A stretch of DNA of 64,000 bases, from the NCBI GenBank assembly GCA_022495995.1, contig JAFEMH010002498.1, positions 273,078 through 337,077 of the forward strand. The letters are read 5' to 3'. Each line of letters begins with the position of its first letter. Position 1 is the first letter of the stretch. The position numbers were made by a program, and so were the translations under genes. The notes under the pieces were generated by a model. It made no database searches. It was not told the origin of the DNA and saw nothing but the letters and a program-made list of their open reading frames with translations. Shown here piece after piece: positions 53,704 to 64,000 of the stretch. The DNA is from Adenophora triphylla var. japonica. Its lineage: Eukaryota > Streptophyta > Magnoliopsida > Asterales > Campanulaceae.

Positions 53704-54925
53704 GACTACCTACAGTGGTTTCATCCCACTCCCCCATTTCATCTAACACTTTTTACACTTTTTCTCATCCACCTAATATTTCATCTACTCATTTCATTTA
53801 CCCCCACTCCAATGGCTAACTTAAATTAAATTTCAACTCCCTCCAACTCATCATTCTATACTCCACTACTTTTATTTTATTTCATTTATATTCTTTATTT
53901 TTATGATTAGTAAAATAATAATAATAATTATTATTATTTATAATTAAAAAAATATTTCACACTTAATTAAAAAAATATTGCATCAATTTATAGGTAAAAA
54001 AAATATAATGATTTTTTTTAAATAATTCAGCCCAAATTGAAAACTAAGTGTTTTTTTTTTTTGTCCAAATCAAATGAAACTTATATCAATTTGTAGGGAA
54101 AAAAAATGATGAATTTTGGTGAAAAAAAAATTAAAAAAAATAATAATTTACTAGGTAATAATTCAGCCCAAATTGAAAACTAAGTGTTTTTTTTTTGTGT
54201 CCAAATCAAATGAAACTTATATCAATTTGTAGGGAAAAAAATGATGAATTTTGGTGAAAAAAAAATTAAAAAAAAGAATAATTTACTAGGTAATAATTCA
54301 GCCCAAATTGAAAACTAAGTGTTTTTTTTTGTGTCCAAATCAAATGAAACTTATATCAATTTGTAGGGAAAAAAATGATGAATTTTGGTGAAAAAAAAAT
54401 TAAAAAAAAATAATAATTTACTAGGTAATAATTCAGCCCAAATTGAAAACTAAGTGTTTTTTTTTTTTTGTGTCCAAATCAAATGAAACTTATATCAATT
54501 TGTAGGGAAAAAAAATGATGAATTTTGGTGAAAAAAAAATTAAAAAAAAAAATTAATTTACTAGGTAATAATTTAGCCCAAATTGAAAACTAAGTGTTTT
54601 TTTTTTGTGTCCAAATCAAATGAAACTTATATCAATTTGTAGGGTAAAAAAAATGATGAATTATGGTGAAAAAAAAAATTAAATAAAAATTAATTTACTA
54701 GGTGATAATTAAGCTCAAAGATTTGAAATAATTTTTTTTTTCGAAAATCCAAGAAAGCTGACACTTGTCGAATTAAAAAAAAAAAAAAAAAAAGAAACAA
54801 GTTTCAGCTGGATGAAAACTTTCATCCAGCCCATTTCATCCAGCCCATTTCATCTTGCCATTGCAAGGATTCAGTGGGATGAAATGGGATTTCATCCCCC
54901 ATTTCATCCCCCATTGTGGATAGTC
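53704..54925. mobile_element. Tourist-like MITE 2, 1222 bp
   Basis: Ends GACTACCTACAGTGG and CCATTGTGGATAGTC with TAA on both sides. Same family as MITE 1, in the same orientation, separated by only 13 bp (TAA, TATAATA, TAA). It is larger because the inner repeat has five units. Confidence 0.85.
54020..54712 (+). repeat. Five tandem 134-139-bp units inside MITE 2
   Basis: Unit starts at 54065, 54201, 54335, 54474 and 54611. Each has CCAAATCAAATGAAACTT, GATGAATTTTGGTGAAAA, GGTAATAATTCAGCCC and AACTAAGTGTTTTTTT. Confidence 0.95.
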
Positions 54926-54928
54926 TAA

Positions 54929-55190
54929 GGGCATATTTGAATTATAACTCATAATATAGTAACATATTTGTATGGCAAAGTGATACACATGAAATATTAC
55001 TCACATAAAATATTATATGATTAAAAATATTAAAATTTAACATAATATGATAAATAAAAATAACAAACATGGCTATTTTTTTTTTTTTAAAAAATGATAA
55101 ATATCCCCTCCATCTCTAAATGAATGTTCAAAATTTATTTTAAGGGATACTATATAAAAATGTGTGTTCTTTATACATTTTAATGGCAAA
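54929..55190. other. AT-rich intergenic DNA
   Basis: No gene or clean element seen. Confidence 0.4.
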
Positions 55191-55204
55191 GATGATTAAA
55201 ATTT

Positions 55205-55526
55205 GGTTTATTACAAAAACTCACTCAAAAAAATGGCATTTACAAAAAATATGTAAGATGGGAAATTATAAAAAACTACTTATTTTTTCTTTTTTTACAA
55301 AAAACTTTTTTTTTTATTTTTTATTTTATCAGTTTTGGTCAAACAACTGATAATTTCAGTTATCAGTTGTTCAAACAAGTGATAATTTCAGTTATCAGTT
55401 ATAAACAAGTGATAACTGAGATTATCAGTTGTTTGACCAAAACTGATAAAAAAAATTGTAATTTCGAACTTATGTATTTTTTTTTGTAATTTTCATCTTT
55501 CTAAAATAGTTTTTTGTAAATGCCTC
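55205..55526. mobile_element. MULE MITE, 322 bp, related to the Pack-MULE
   Basis: The left end (GGTTTATTACAAAAACTCA, then AAATGGCATTTACAAAAAA) matches the right terminal repeat of the Pack-MULE. The right end, inward, is GAGGCATTTACAAAAAACTA, matching its left terminal repeat. Flanks TTAAAATTT and TTAAATATT agree at 7 of 9 bases. The centre is a 27-bp perfect inverted repeat (55328-55354 against 55421-55447) with further GATAA/TTATC pairs between. Confidence 0.75.
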
Positions 55527-55527
55527 T

Positions 55528-56640
55528 TAAATATTCTTGCTATCCACTTTCTACATATTTAATTTTATAATAATAATTTGACTAACAAAAAAGTGATAGA
55601 AAAATATTTAGAAATAATTTGTTTTTAGCAAAAATAAAATTTATTTTGAAATAAATACTTTTTATATTTAAATAGTATTCATCTAGGGACAGAGCAGTAA
55701 TAATAAAAACAGACAACTTTCAAACACCATCTGCCACCATCATGTGTTGAACTTTTGTTATGTATTCAATGTTTTATTATGTTAATACGTATTTAAATGT
55801 TTATATTTTAAAAAATAAAAAGGACATTTAAAAAGAAATTATGATTAAAATCAAATTCTTAATGACTAATAATTAGTGTTCTAAAAGTCACTCGCTTAGA
55901 TAGCCTAAGCGCTAGACGGTCATGAAACGCTGTGATTAACTTTTAATCTACCTAGAAATGTGTTCAGTTAGAAAATCGTTACTTAGACATCCCACGACTG
56001 ATTAGTCAGTTTGGGCAACGCATATCATCGAGATTCGCCTTGCTTTTTTAATATTTTTATAAATATATTATCCTAAAGCTAAAGCGATGTCGTTTTTTAT
56101 CAGTATAAATCCCAAAAATCATTTTCATCTTTATCGTTTCGTTTTCGACACCGATTGTTAAGTCAAATTTTGAGAGATTTCGTCATCCTCCTTTAAATCA
56201 ATCGTAGTAGTAGCGACATGACATCAAGTTATTTCATTAGATTATTTTAAATTGTTTGTTTTGAATTTAGGTGGTCAACCCCAACAAAAGTCAGCAACCT
56301 ATGATTTTAATTGCGCAATTTTCTTCCATACCACATCTTACCACATCTTAATTGCCCAACTGTCTCTTGATTCCTACCCATAACCTTCCTTTAATTAATT
56401 TCTTCAACCAAGACGCCATCATATAAATATAAAAATAATTTCAAATAATATTTTTATAAATTTTTTTAATAATATGTTTACTTTAAATTAAGAAAATTAT
56501 AATTTAGATAATAATAATAACTCTATTATAAATATTACTAATTATTATAGTTCAAATTTGTCAAATTTTTAAAATTAAGCGAACGAAAGGGGGTAAAATG
56601 GATAATTTTAAATATCAAGTACCATTTCATAAAAGACATA
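55528..56640. other. AT-rich DNA with a decayed CTAGGCG-type repeat
   Basis: 55875-56040 contains GTTCTAAAAGTCAC, GCCTAAGCGCTAGACGG and further GC-rich words resembling 41195-41380. The rest shows no gene. Confidence 0.4.
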
Positions 56641-56927
56641 CTCCCTCCGTCCCAATAAGTGCTTCACTCTTTTGGGTGGGCATGCAAATTATGAAAATGG
56701 GAGGAAAAAAAAATGTTGTGAGTGTAATTTGAAAATAGGAGAGAGAAAATTAGTGGAGGGAATAGTAAATTATAATGGTGTTGTGAGTATTAAAATAATA
56801 TAGGAGAGAGAATGGGTGGACGAAATAGTAAATATTTTTTGCCAAAAAAGGAAAGGTGAAGCTTCTAACGGGACGCCCTTTTGGGTAATTAGGTAATTAG
56901 TGAAGCCTTTATTGGGAACTAAGGGAG
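56641..56927. mobile_element. Stowaway MITE, 287 bp, next to KCR
   Basis: Ends CTCCCTCCGTCCCAATAAG and TATTGGGAACTAAGGGAG with TA flanks. Its right end is 52 bp from the KCR start codon. Confidence 0.8.
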
Positions 56928-56979
56928 TAATTTTTTTAACGAAATTCTTTAAAAAAAAGGCATTCGTTACCGGGTATAC

Positions 56980-58798
56980 ATGGAGCTTTGTTCCTCCATT
57001 GGACAACACCTCAAATCTCAACCCATTTGGCTTCTAATCCTCTTATCCCTCGCTTCTTTCTCCCTCCTCAAATCCTCCATCTCTTTCCTCAACTGGGTAT
57101 ACATCAATTTCCTCCGACCTCCCAAAAACCTCAAGAAATACGGCTCATGGGCACTCGTTACCGGCCCTACTGACGGCATCGGAAAAGGTTTTGCCTTCCA
57201 GTTAGCCCGAAAAGGCCTTAACTTAGTTCTAGTCGGCCGGAACCCTGACAAGCTTACCGACGTCTCGGATTCAATCACGGCTAAATTCGGAAAAATCCAG
57301 ATCAAGACTGTCGTCGTTGATTTCTCCGGTAACTTGGATGAAGGTGTTGAGAGGATTAAAGAAGTAATTGATGGGTTGGATGTTGGGGTTTTGATTAATA
57401 ATGTTGGGATTTCGTATCCGTATGCGAGGTTTTTTCATGAAGTCGATGAGAAATTGTTGGCGGATTTGATTAAGATTAATGTTGAAGGGACTACGAAAGT
57501 TACTCAGGCGGTGTTGCCCGGAATGATTAAGAGGAAGAAAGGGGCTATTGTTAATATTGGTTCTGGTGCCGCCATTGTTATCCCTTCTGATCCTCTTTAT
57601 GCAGTTTATGCCGCCACTAAAGCGTAAGCCTTTTTTCTTTACACTTTATTTAATCTTTGCATTAATTGATTTTAGATCATAATTTGTTGGTGCTTTTAAT
57701 TAGATTGAACGGGTCCACAATCGATGCAACCAATAAAATATCGTCACCTCATTTTTGTATCCATCTTTTTGTAAACTAGTTTTGTGCCCCTAGCATTGCC
57801 CTACACGGAATGTCAAAGTTTCAATCTCTACCAATGATTTCACTCTCCAAGTGTCATTGTTGTAATAGATTAAGTTATCAATTATTTAGAAATCCAATTT
57901 GAAAAAGTAATTGAGATCTATGGATCTATGTTCCAGTATTGACCCTTTTCATTCTGAGTTGTTGAATGACATTATTAGTATATTTACTTGCAGATATATT
58001 GATCAGTTCTCAAGATGCCTCTATGTCGAATACAAGAGGAGCGGTATTGATGTGCAGTGTCAGGTATGCTCAAGTTTGAAAAGTATTCGAGCAACTTTCT
58101 TTCCTGCATGAATATTGTGAACTTGCCATTGTCATCTTCTTTTCATGCTTTTATATTGGAGCAGATTTGGTGTGGTTTCAGTTTCTCTAGTCTTGAGTCG
58201 TAATGTGAACCTAAAAAGTTTTGACAAGGCTAAACGTAAGTTACTCTTCATAAGTCAGAGATAGATCATGTTATAGTTATGTCACTCTGAGTCAGAGAGT
58301 GATTAAGATGGAACATTGTTAGAACGGATTTCGGGCCTGTGCAGTCCAACCACACAGAAGTCCGAAATCCTTACTATAGAATGTAACTCACGTTACTATA
58401 ATGTTCTTGCATGCCGTTAAAATATAACCCGTGTTATTAGAAGATGTAACTCGTGTTATTGTAAAATGTAACTCATTTAATCATTAAAAATATATTGGAG
58501 ACAATATCCTTCTATTTTCAATTAAGGGCCCCTTTTTTTATAGGTACCACTATATGTTGCTACAAAGATGGCATCGATCAAAAGGTCATCATTCTTTGTA
58601 CCATCAACAGATGGTTATGCTCGTGCAGCCATGCGCTGGATAGGCTACGAGCCACGGTGCACTCCTTACTGGCCACATTCAGTTATGTGGGCTTTGGCTC
58701 ACTTGTTGCCAGAGTCTGCTATTGATGCTTGGCGTCTACGGTTCTGTCTCGCAATCCGAAAGAGAGGTCAACTCAAAGACTCCAGAAAGAAGGAATAG
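56980..58798 (+). CDS. KCR1: Very-long-chain 3-ketoacyl-CoA reductase
   Basis: Exons 56980-57623, 57994-58063 and 58544-58798 with GT-AG introns give 322 aa. The enzyme reduces 3-ketoacyl-CoA with NADPH in the second step of very-long-chain fatty acid elongation at the ER, feeding wax, cutin, suberin and sphingolipid synthesis. An N-terminal hydrophobic segment ([14 protein letters not shown], residues 17-30) anchors it. The short-chain dehydrogenase features are present: cofactor loop [10 protein letters not shown] (61-70), LINNVG (138-143), catalytic Ser195 in NIGSGAA, and Tyr210/Lys214 in YAATK. Exon 2 continues [20 protein letters not shown]; exon 3 has [18 protein letters not shown] and a basic C terminus (SRKKE). 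Length matches Arabidopsis KCR1. A Stowaway MITE ends 52 bp upstream of the ATG, so the promoter or leader overlaps it. Intron 2 holds a tandem-repeat unit also found downstream. The gene looks functional; whether it is KCR1 or a paralogue cannot be told. Confidence 0.95.
58325..58480 (+). repeat. Isolated copies of the TTACTATAGAATGTA repeat in KCR intron 2
   Basis: GATTTCGGGCCTGTGCAGTC, then TTACTATAGAATGTAACTC and several ...GTAACTCGTGTTATT units. Related to the array at 59150-59660. Confidence 0.7.
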
Positions 58799-59149
58799 AA
58801 ATCCCCTCACTCTTCTTGCCCTGTCTCCTCGTCTGTCGTCAGAAGAATTTGTTGTAGCTTAGTGTCTTGGTTTCAGACCAAACATTCATGGTTTTTGTGA
58901 TTTTCTGTATTATGTCTTTATTCAATTTGTAACTGTATGCATAATATTTATTTAAGCTTATTCTTCAGCTCCTGATTTCAATTTGTAAAGACCAGAATGG
59001 TGATTTTGGCCAAACTAGGAAATTTAGTTCTTTTCAAGGCAGGAAATGGCATTTTCATTTCCTGCAGAATGGCCATTTGCAAGCATCAATAGTTTTATAG
59101 TTTCACTCACAATCTCTCCCTATCAGTTTCCCTGTCCCACCTGCATGCA

Positions 59150-59660
59150 CATGTGCACACGCAGGCGGGATTCGGGCCTGAGGCGGGATTCGGGCTTGTG
59201 TGCAGTACTATCGCACAAAAGTACTTATTTCTTACTATAGAATGTATTAACATGTGGCACATGCACACGCATGTTGGATTCGGGCCTGTGCTCGGTACTA
59301 TCGCACAAAAGTACTTCTTTCTTACTATAGAATGTATTAACATGCATTCTTTCTTACTATAGAATGTATTGACATGCACACGCATGCAGGATTCAGGCTT
59401 GTGCGCAGTACTATCGCGCAAAAGTACTTATTTCTTACTATAGAATGTATTAATATAATTCATGTTACTAAATTATTTTTACGTGAACGCTACAATGTAA
59501 TCGTGTTATTCAGTGAATTAATTGTGTTACTATGTGATTTAACTCATGTTACTATCGCACACGCATGCAGGATTCAGGCTTGTGCACACGCATGCAGGAT
59601 TCAGGCTTGTGCGCAGTACTATCGCACAAAAGTACTTTCTTACTATAGAATAAGGTACTT
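59150..59660 (+). repeat. Tandem repeat array downstream of KCR
   Basis: Four to five units of about 100 bp: CACACGCATGCAGGATTC, GGCTTGTGCGCAGTACTATC, GCACAAAAGTACTT and TTACTATAGAATGTATTAA. Unit starts are near 59156, 59263, 59376, 59560 and 59585. A decayed relative sits in KCR intron 2. Confidence 0.85.
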
Positions 59661-60455
59661 CTGTGTGTAGTTTGCACAAGTCTCGGATCCAACGGCCACA
59701 ATCTCTCTCTATCAGTTTCCCTCTCCCATTTTCACACACACATACACAGAGAAAGGGCACTGTTTTGTAGCAGACATATCTTTGTTATTGCAAAACATTT
59801 CTAAAGAGATTAGTTTCTACATAAAACTTGTACAACAATATCTAGAAACATAGTTAATCTAGAGTTACGAGTCGTAGCTCTAGATTAACTGTACGTAGAA
59901 ACTGTTGAACCTTTTGAGTTTAGGATAACTTATCCTAAACTCATTGGCAACAGTTAACTATTGAATCGAGAGTTGCAGATTGGATAGATGGTTATATGAT
60001 TTTCGGTTATACAGTATTTAGGGTTAAACAAGAAATAACACAAAGTCTGTTAAAACTCCGTTGCACGGTCGTGCAACTAGGTCGGCCAAAAACCATCTCT
60101 GATCGTTAGCTTTGCACGGTCGAGTTTCTAAATGTTCGCTGTCGTGCGCTTTGCCTTGGTCCTATTCCTGTTGCTACTCAGGCTACGCTCGTTTCGTTTC
60201 GTGCTATATCGATAAGATAAATGGGAAAAAATGCAGAACAAAAAGAATGTGTTTCTATTATTGCTAACAAAAAATTAACCTCAAAATTTTATTAGTACAT
60301 TACAAATTAATGATTAATCTAAATGCCAGGGCTTTCATTTCTTTGAAATTATGAGCTTATAATTAAACGCCCATAAAATTATAATGTAAGAATCAATTAA
60401 ATTTAAAATCACTACTACAAATTTATCAAACTTGTTCATGAAAACACATGAACAC
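59661..60455. other. Intergenic DNA with nested hairpins
   Basis: No gene. Two strong palindromes lie at 59852-59890 and 59916-59942. The rest up to 60455 is AT-rich and includes the probable 3' untranslated region of the AGP gene. Confidence 0.5.
59812..59955. repeat. Pair of long hairpins, each with an outer stem
   Basis: 59852-59890 is a 19-bp stem with one mismatch and almost no loop (AGTTAATCTAGAGTTACGA). 59916-59942 is a perfect 13-bp stem (GAGTTTAGGATAA). Outer stems are AGTTTCTAC (59812) with GTAGAAACT (59895), and AACTGTTG (59900) with CAACAGTT (59948). Confidence 0.7.
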
Positions 60456-60459
60456 AAAT

Positions 60460-60978
60460 TTAAAAGAAGAAACTGGCAACAACGGCGGCACCGGCTGTGG
60501 CAGAGACCTTCAAAGTGGCGGCACCGCTCTTCTTTGGTGCGGGTGCAGGTGCATCATCAGCTACGGGACTGGCAGCGGTGGGGGCAGGTGGGCTGGCAAG
60601 TGGTGAGTCAGCGGTGGGTGATGGTGGAGATGAGGCGGCATCAGCATCAGGGGATGATGCTGGGGAGTCGGTGGAGGAGGCAGGGGTTTCAGCAGAAGGT
60701 GCGGATGAGGGAGAGTCAGTTTGGGATGCGGCGGGAGTGGCGGCAGGGGTGGCGGCGGATGGAGTGGCGGCCTTAGGGGCAGCAGAAGGGGTAGCAGAAG
60801 GAGTGGCAGCGGGTGTGGCAGCTGCTGCCTTGGGTGCGGCAGCCGGGGTGGTGGCCTCGCTAGCCTTGGGTGTAGCGGCGGTGGGGGTGGCGGCAGGGGC
60901 GCCGGTTGGGGCCTCTGCGGAGACTAGCCCAACAAGGGCGACGAAGATGAGGGCGAGAACAACCAATTGACGGGCCAT
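60460..60978 (-). CDS. Classical arabinogalactan protein (AGP)
   Basis: A single exon encodes 172 aa. Residues 1 to about 21 are a signal peptide (VVLALIFVALVGLVSAEA). The body, to about residue 150, is made almost wholly of Ala, Pro, Thr and Ser with AP, TP and SP pairs (ATPAATPSATPSAAPK), where prolines are hydroxylated and carry arabinogalactan chains. The C-terminal hydrophobic end (TAGAAVVASFFF) after a small-residue site is a GPI-anchor signal. Such proteins sit on the outer face of the plasma membrane and in the wall and take part in growth and signalling. The coding strand is strongly C-rich because of Pro/Ala codons, which gives long false frames on the other strand. TATATAAA lies about 185 bp upstream of the ATG. 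No recognisable specific orthologue. Confidence 0.92.
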   Translation of the reverse strand: MARQLVVLALIFVALVGLVSAEAPTGAPAATPTAATPKASEATTPAAAPKAAAATPAATPSATPSAAPKAATPSAATPAATPAASQTDSPSSAPSAETPASSTDSPASSPDADAASSPPSPTADSPLASPPAPTAASPVADDAPAPAPKKSGAATLKVSATAGAAVVASFFF

Positions 60979-61160
60979 CGTTTTGTTCTTTTATTGGAAG
61001 AGGGTGATGGCGGTGATTGGCGGTGGTCGGTGGCCGGAGAAAGAGGTCTTTATTCTCTTTTTTGGGATTTTGATTCTCGGAATGCAGTACTTTCTCTAGA
61101 ATGGGTAGAGAAGAACTGCTTTATTCAAAGAATGAGGTATATGCTGAGAGGGAAATGGAG

Positions 61161-61168
61161 TTTATATA
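61161..61168 (-). promoter_or_regulatory. TATA box of the AGP gene
   Basis: TATATAAA on the minus strand, 183-190 bp upstream of the ATG; a (CCA)n run lies just upstream of it. Confidence 0.6.
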
Positions 61169-61319
61169 GGGTGGTGGTGGTGGTGGTTAGCTGGCGGAGA
61201 TGGCGGGAAAATGTATGGTGGGTTAAACAGTTAGTTAATTTTGACCGAGTTTGGTGGTTGTTCAGTCAAATGATAATGAGCAAAAGACGGGTTTATACCA
61301 AAATGAATTTAAATTAACT

Positions 61320-61680
61320 GTCCCATTTTTATTCTTGTATAAAAATAAAAGTATTTCCTTCGTCTCTAAATAAATAATATCTAAATAAATAATAAATGTT
61401 CAAATTCAATAAGATTTCTGATTTTATATGAAAATGAATATCTTTTTGTAAAAAACTTTATCTCTAAACGTTTTTGTAAAAACTAACGTATCACTCGTGC
61501 GATGCAGTGCCAGATATAAAATGCTCTATTTACGAAAGTAAAAAAATGATAATCAAACACAAAAAAAAAAAAGGAAGCATTACAAATTAATATGCTTCAT
61601 ATACATCCGTAAACAAAGCATTACAAAATTTAATAATATTGATCTTTATGAAGTCAACACATACAACTACACACATTCAT
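61320..61680. other. AT-rich intergenic DNA
   Basis: Nothing recognised beyond short AATAAATAAT repeats and an eroded MITE-like phrase near 61355. Confidence 0.35.
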
Positions 61681-61816
61681 ATACTCACTCCGTCCCGCCC
61701 GTATAAAGCTGAGAGAGTACAGTGCATTTTCTTTTTGGGCGTTCCATTTAAAAGGGCATAACCCCCAAAAAAGGAAAGTTTTTATTATTTTTATACTCTT
61801 CCCTACCCCTTCATTG

Positions 61817-62943
<1,127 letters not shown>

Positions 62944-63251
62944 CCACTCATTCTCTCTCTCTTACTTTACTTTTACTTTTACACTCATGAAACATTCCCT
63001 CTCCTAACTATTCTTTCATCTATTTCTCTCTCCTAGTTAATTTTTCATATCTTATAACATTTAAATATTTTTTTCTCTTTTTTACATTACTTTCCTTATT
63101 CATTTCTTAATTTCCGCGCCAATGAGCCTACAAAAATTGCCCTTTCTGTTGGGACAGATTTGGCTAGAGTATATATTAAGAAAGCAAATTATTAATACAG
63201 GGATAAGAGATATGTATTACACATTTGGGAAAACCGCCATAAACAAAACCT

Positions 63252-63480
63252 TCATAGTATACTTTGTTTACTAACTATCTTCTGTAGGCTTTGACTTCCA
63301 AAGATGAAGAGCATACATGACTGGGTGCCTCTAGAGAAAGCAACATAAAGTTGACCATGACCAAATACATGTTTCCTTAAAAGAATTTCAATCGCATATA
63401 AACACCGCCCATGAATTTTCGTTTATAGACATGACATAAGAATCAATAAAAGAAAATTGACGACGCTCAAACTTATTCGA
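63252..63480 (-). pseudogene. Helitron Pif1-like helicase, C-terminal relic
   Basis: The minus strand frame 63386-63252 reads ILLRKHVFGHGQLYVAFSRG, continuing TQSCMLFIFG, and ends in a stop. GHGQLYVA-SR is the last helicase motif of plant Helitron proteins. Upstream, 63480-63390 keeps a decayed FERRQFSFIDSYVMSIN, which aligns in style with the preceding motif. Everything else of the Rep/helicase protein is absent. A dead fragment of an autonomous Helitron. Confidence 0.65.
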
Positions 63481-63560
63481 GGATTAAGTTCTTCCCATCA
63501 ATAAATGAGCTCCAATAAATAAGCTTAATAATACTCGTCATCTACTCTTGTTAAGTCATA

Positions 63561-63838
63561 ATCTTTCCGTGCCCAGCATAGCTTCCCATTTTGTCATTTT
63601 GGGTGTCCCGTTAAAAGCTTTCTACTTTCCTTTTTGACAAAGAATCTTTACTATTTCCTCCTCTCATCTCTCTCTGTATGTTACTTTAAGACTCACAACA
63701 CCATTATAATTTACTATTCCTCTCCACTCATTCTCTCTCCTATTTTTAAATTACACTCACAACATATTTTCCTTTCCATCCATTTTCTTAATTTGCGTGC
63801 AATGAAAAAAATGGATAGCTTATGTTGGGATTGAGGGA
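63561..63838. mobile_element. Eroded Stowaway MITE
   Basis: Left ATCTTTCCGTGCCCAGCATA and right TATGTTGGGATTGAGGGAAT are degraded versions of the usual ends; the inner part (CTCATTCTCTCTCC, TTGCGTGCAATG) is typical of the family. Confidence 0.6.
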
Positions 63839-64000
63839 ATATTTATTATTGGGAACATATGAGTCTATCTGAATTCATTCTTTCTTATTCACATACTCAG
63901 CTTCAAATTTTCATGCCTTATGTTGAATAAATTATTTGTTTGTCGCATTTTAAACTATATCATCATTCAAAAGCCGTCCTATTTGAAACTACAAACTAGT

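Noticed and set aside
53038..54925. One single large element from 53038 to 54925
   Set aside because: Two complete sets of ends and four TAA motifs show two separate insertions side by side.
60497..60970. Long plus-strand Ala/Gly-rich frame opposite the AGP gene
   Set aside because: It is the mirror of the Pro/Ala-rich AGP coding strand; the minus frame has a signal peptide and GPI signal, the plus frame has none.

Overview
This window is plant nuclear DNA, most likely from a eudicot. The evidence is spliced genes with GT-AG introns, a mitochondrial SDH2 gene, an NOI/RIN4-type gene, an early nodulin-like phytocyanin, a classical arabinogalactan protein, a self-incompatibility S1 homologue, and a very large load of plant transposons. 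There is no rRNA, tRNA or CRISPR signal that I can see. The species cannot be named from the sequence.

Layout. 1-2363: 5' part of a Mutator-like element (MULE) with a broken transposase. 2472-4547: a Pack-MULE carrying a receptor-kinase gene fragment and an 11/9-bp minisatellite, bounded by a perfect 9-bp target duplication. 4855-7164: a hAT MITE, a mini-Helitron, an S1-family gene and a Stowaway MITE. 7681-13947: a nearly complete Copia element with about 99% similar LTRs and a decayed polyprotein. 13953 to about 25680: a reverse-oriented Ty3/Gypsy element (Tat-like), split inside its reverse transcriptase by a 5984-bp gag-protease-only Athila-like element (15594-21577). 25690-29640: AT-rich DNA with one long-inverted-repeat element. 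29676-35322: a small gene island (SDH2, an NOI protein and a CCCH zinc-finger protein). 36000-46431: a dense nest of hAT, Stowaway, Harbinger and Helitron elements, a foldback element and a small LTR element. 46522-47234: a phytocyanin gene. 47462-52546: two Helitrons joined end to end. 52833-55526: a mini-Helitron, two adjacent Tourist-like MITEs and a MULE MITE. 56980-58798: a 3-ketoacyl-CoA reductase gene (KCR). 60460-60978: an arabinogalactan protein gene. 61684-63838: more MITEs and a Helitron helicase relic.

The host genes have unrelated jobs: respiration (SDH2), very-long-chain fatty acid elongation (KCR), cell-wall surface proteins (AGP, phytocyanin) and membrane immune signalling (NOI). 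They form no operon or pathway. What ties the window together is transposon activity. At least eight insertions can be placed to the base by their target duplications, and several are nested, so their order can be read directly. The most notable structures are the Pack-MULE and its tiny relative at 55205-55526, which share terminal repeats and the motif that makes up the minisatellite; the two Helitrons placed exactly head to tail; and a Harbinger-like element that contains an inverted C-rich/G-rich array. All identities were judged by eye; no search or alignment was run.
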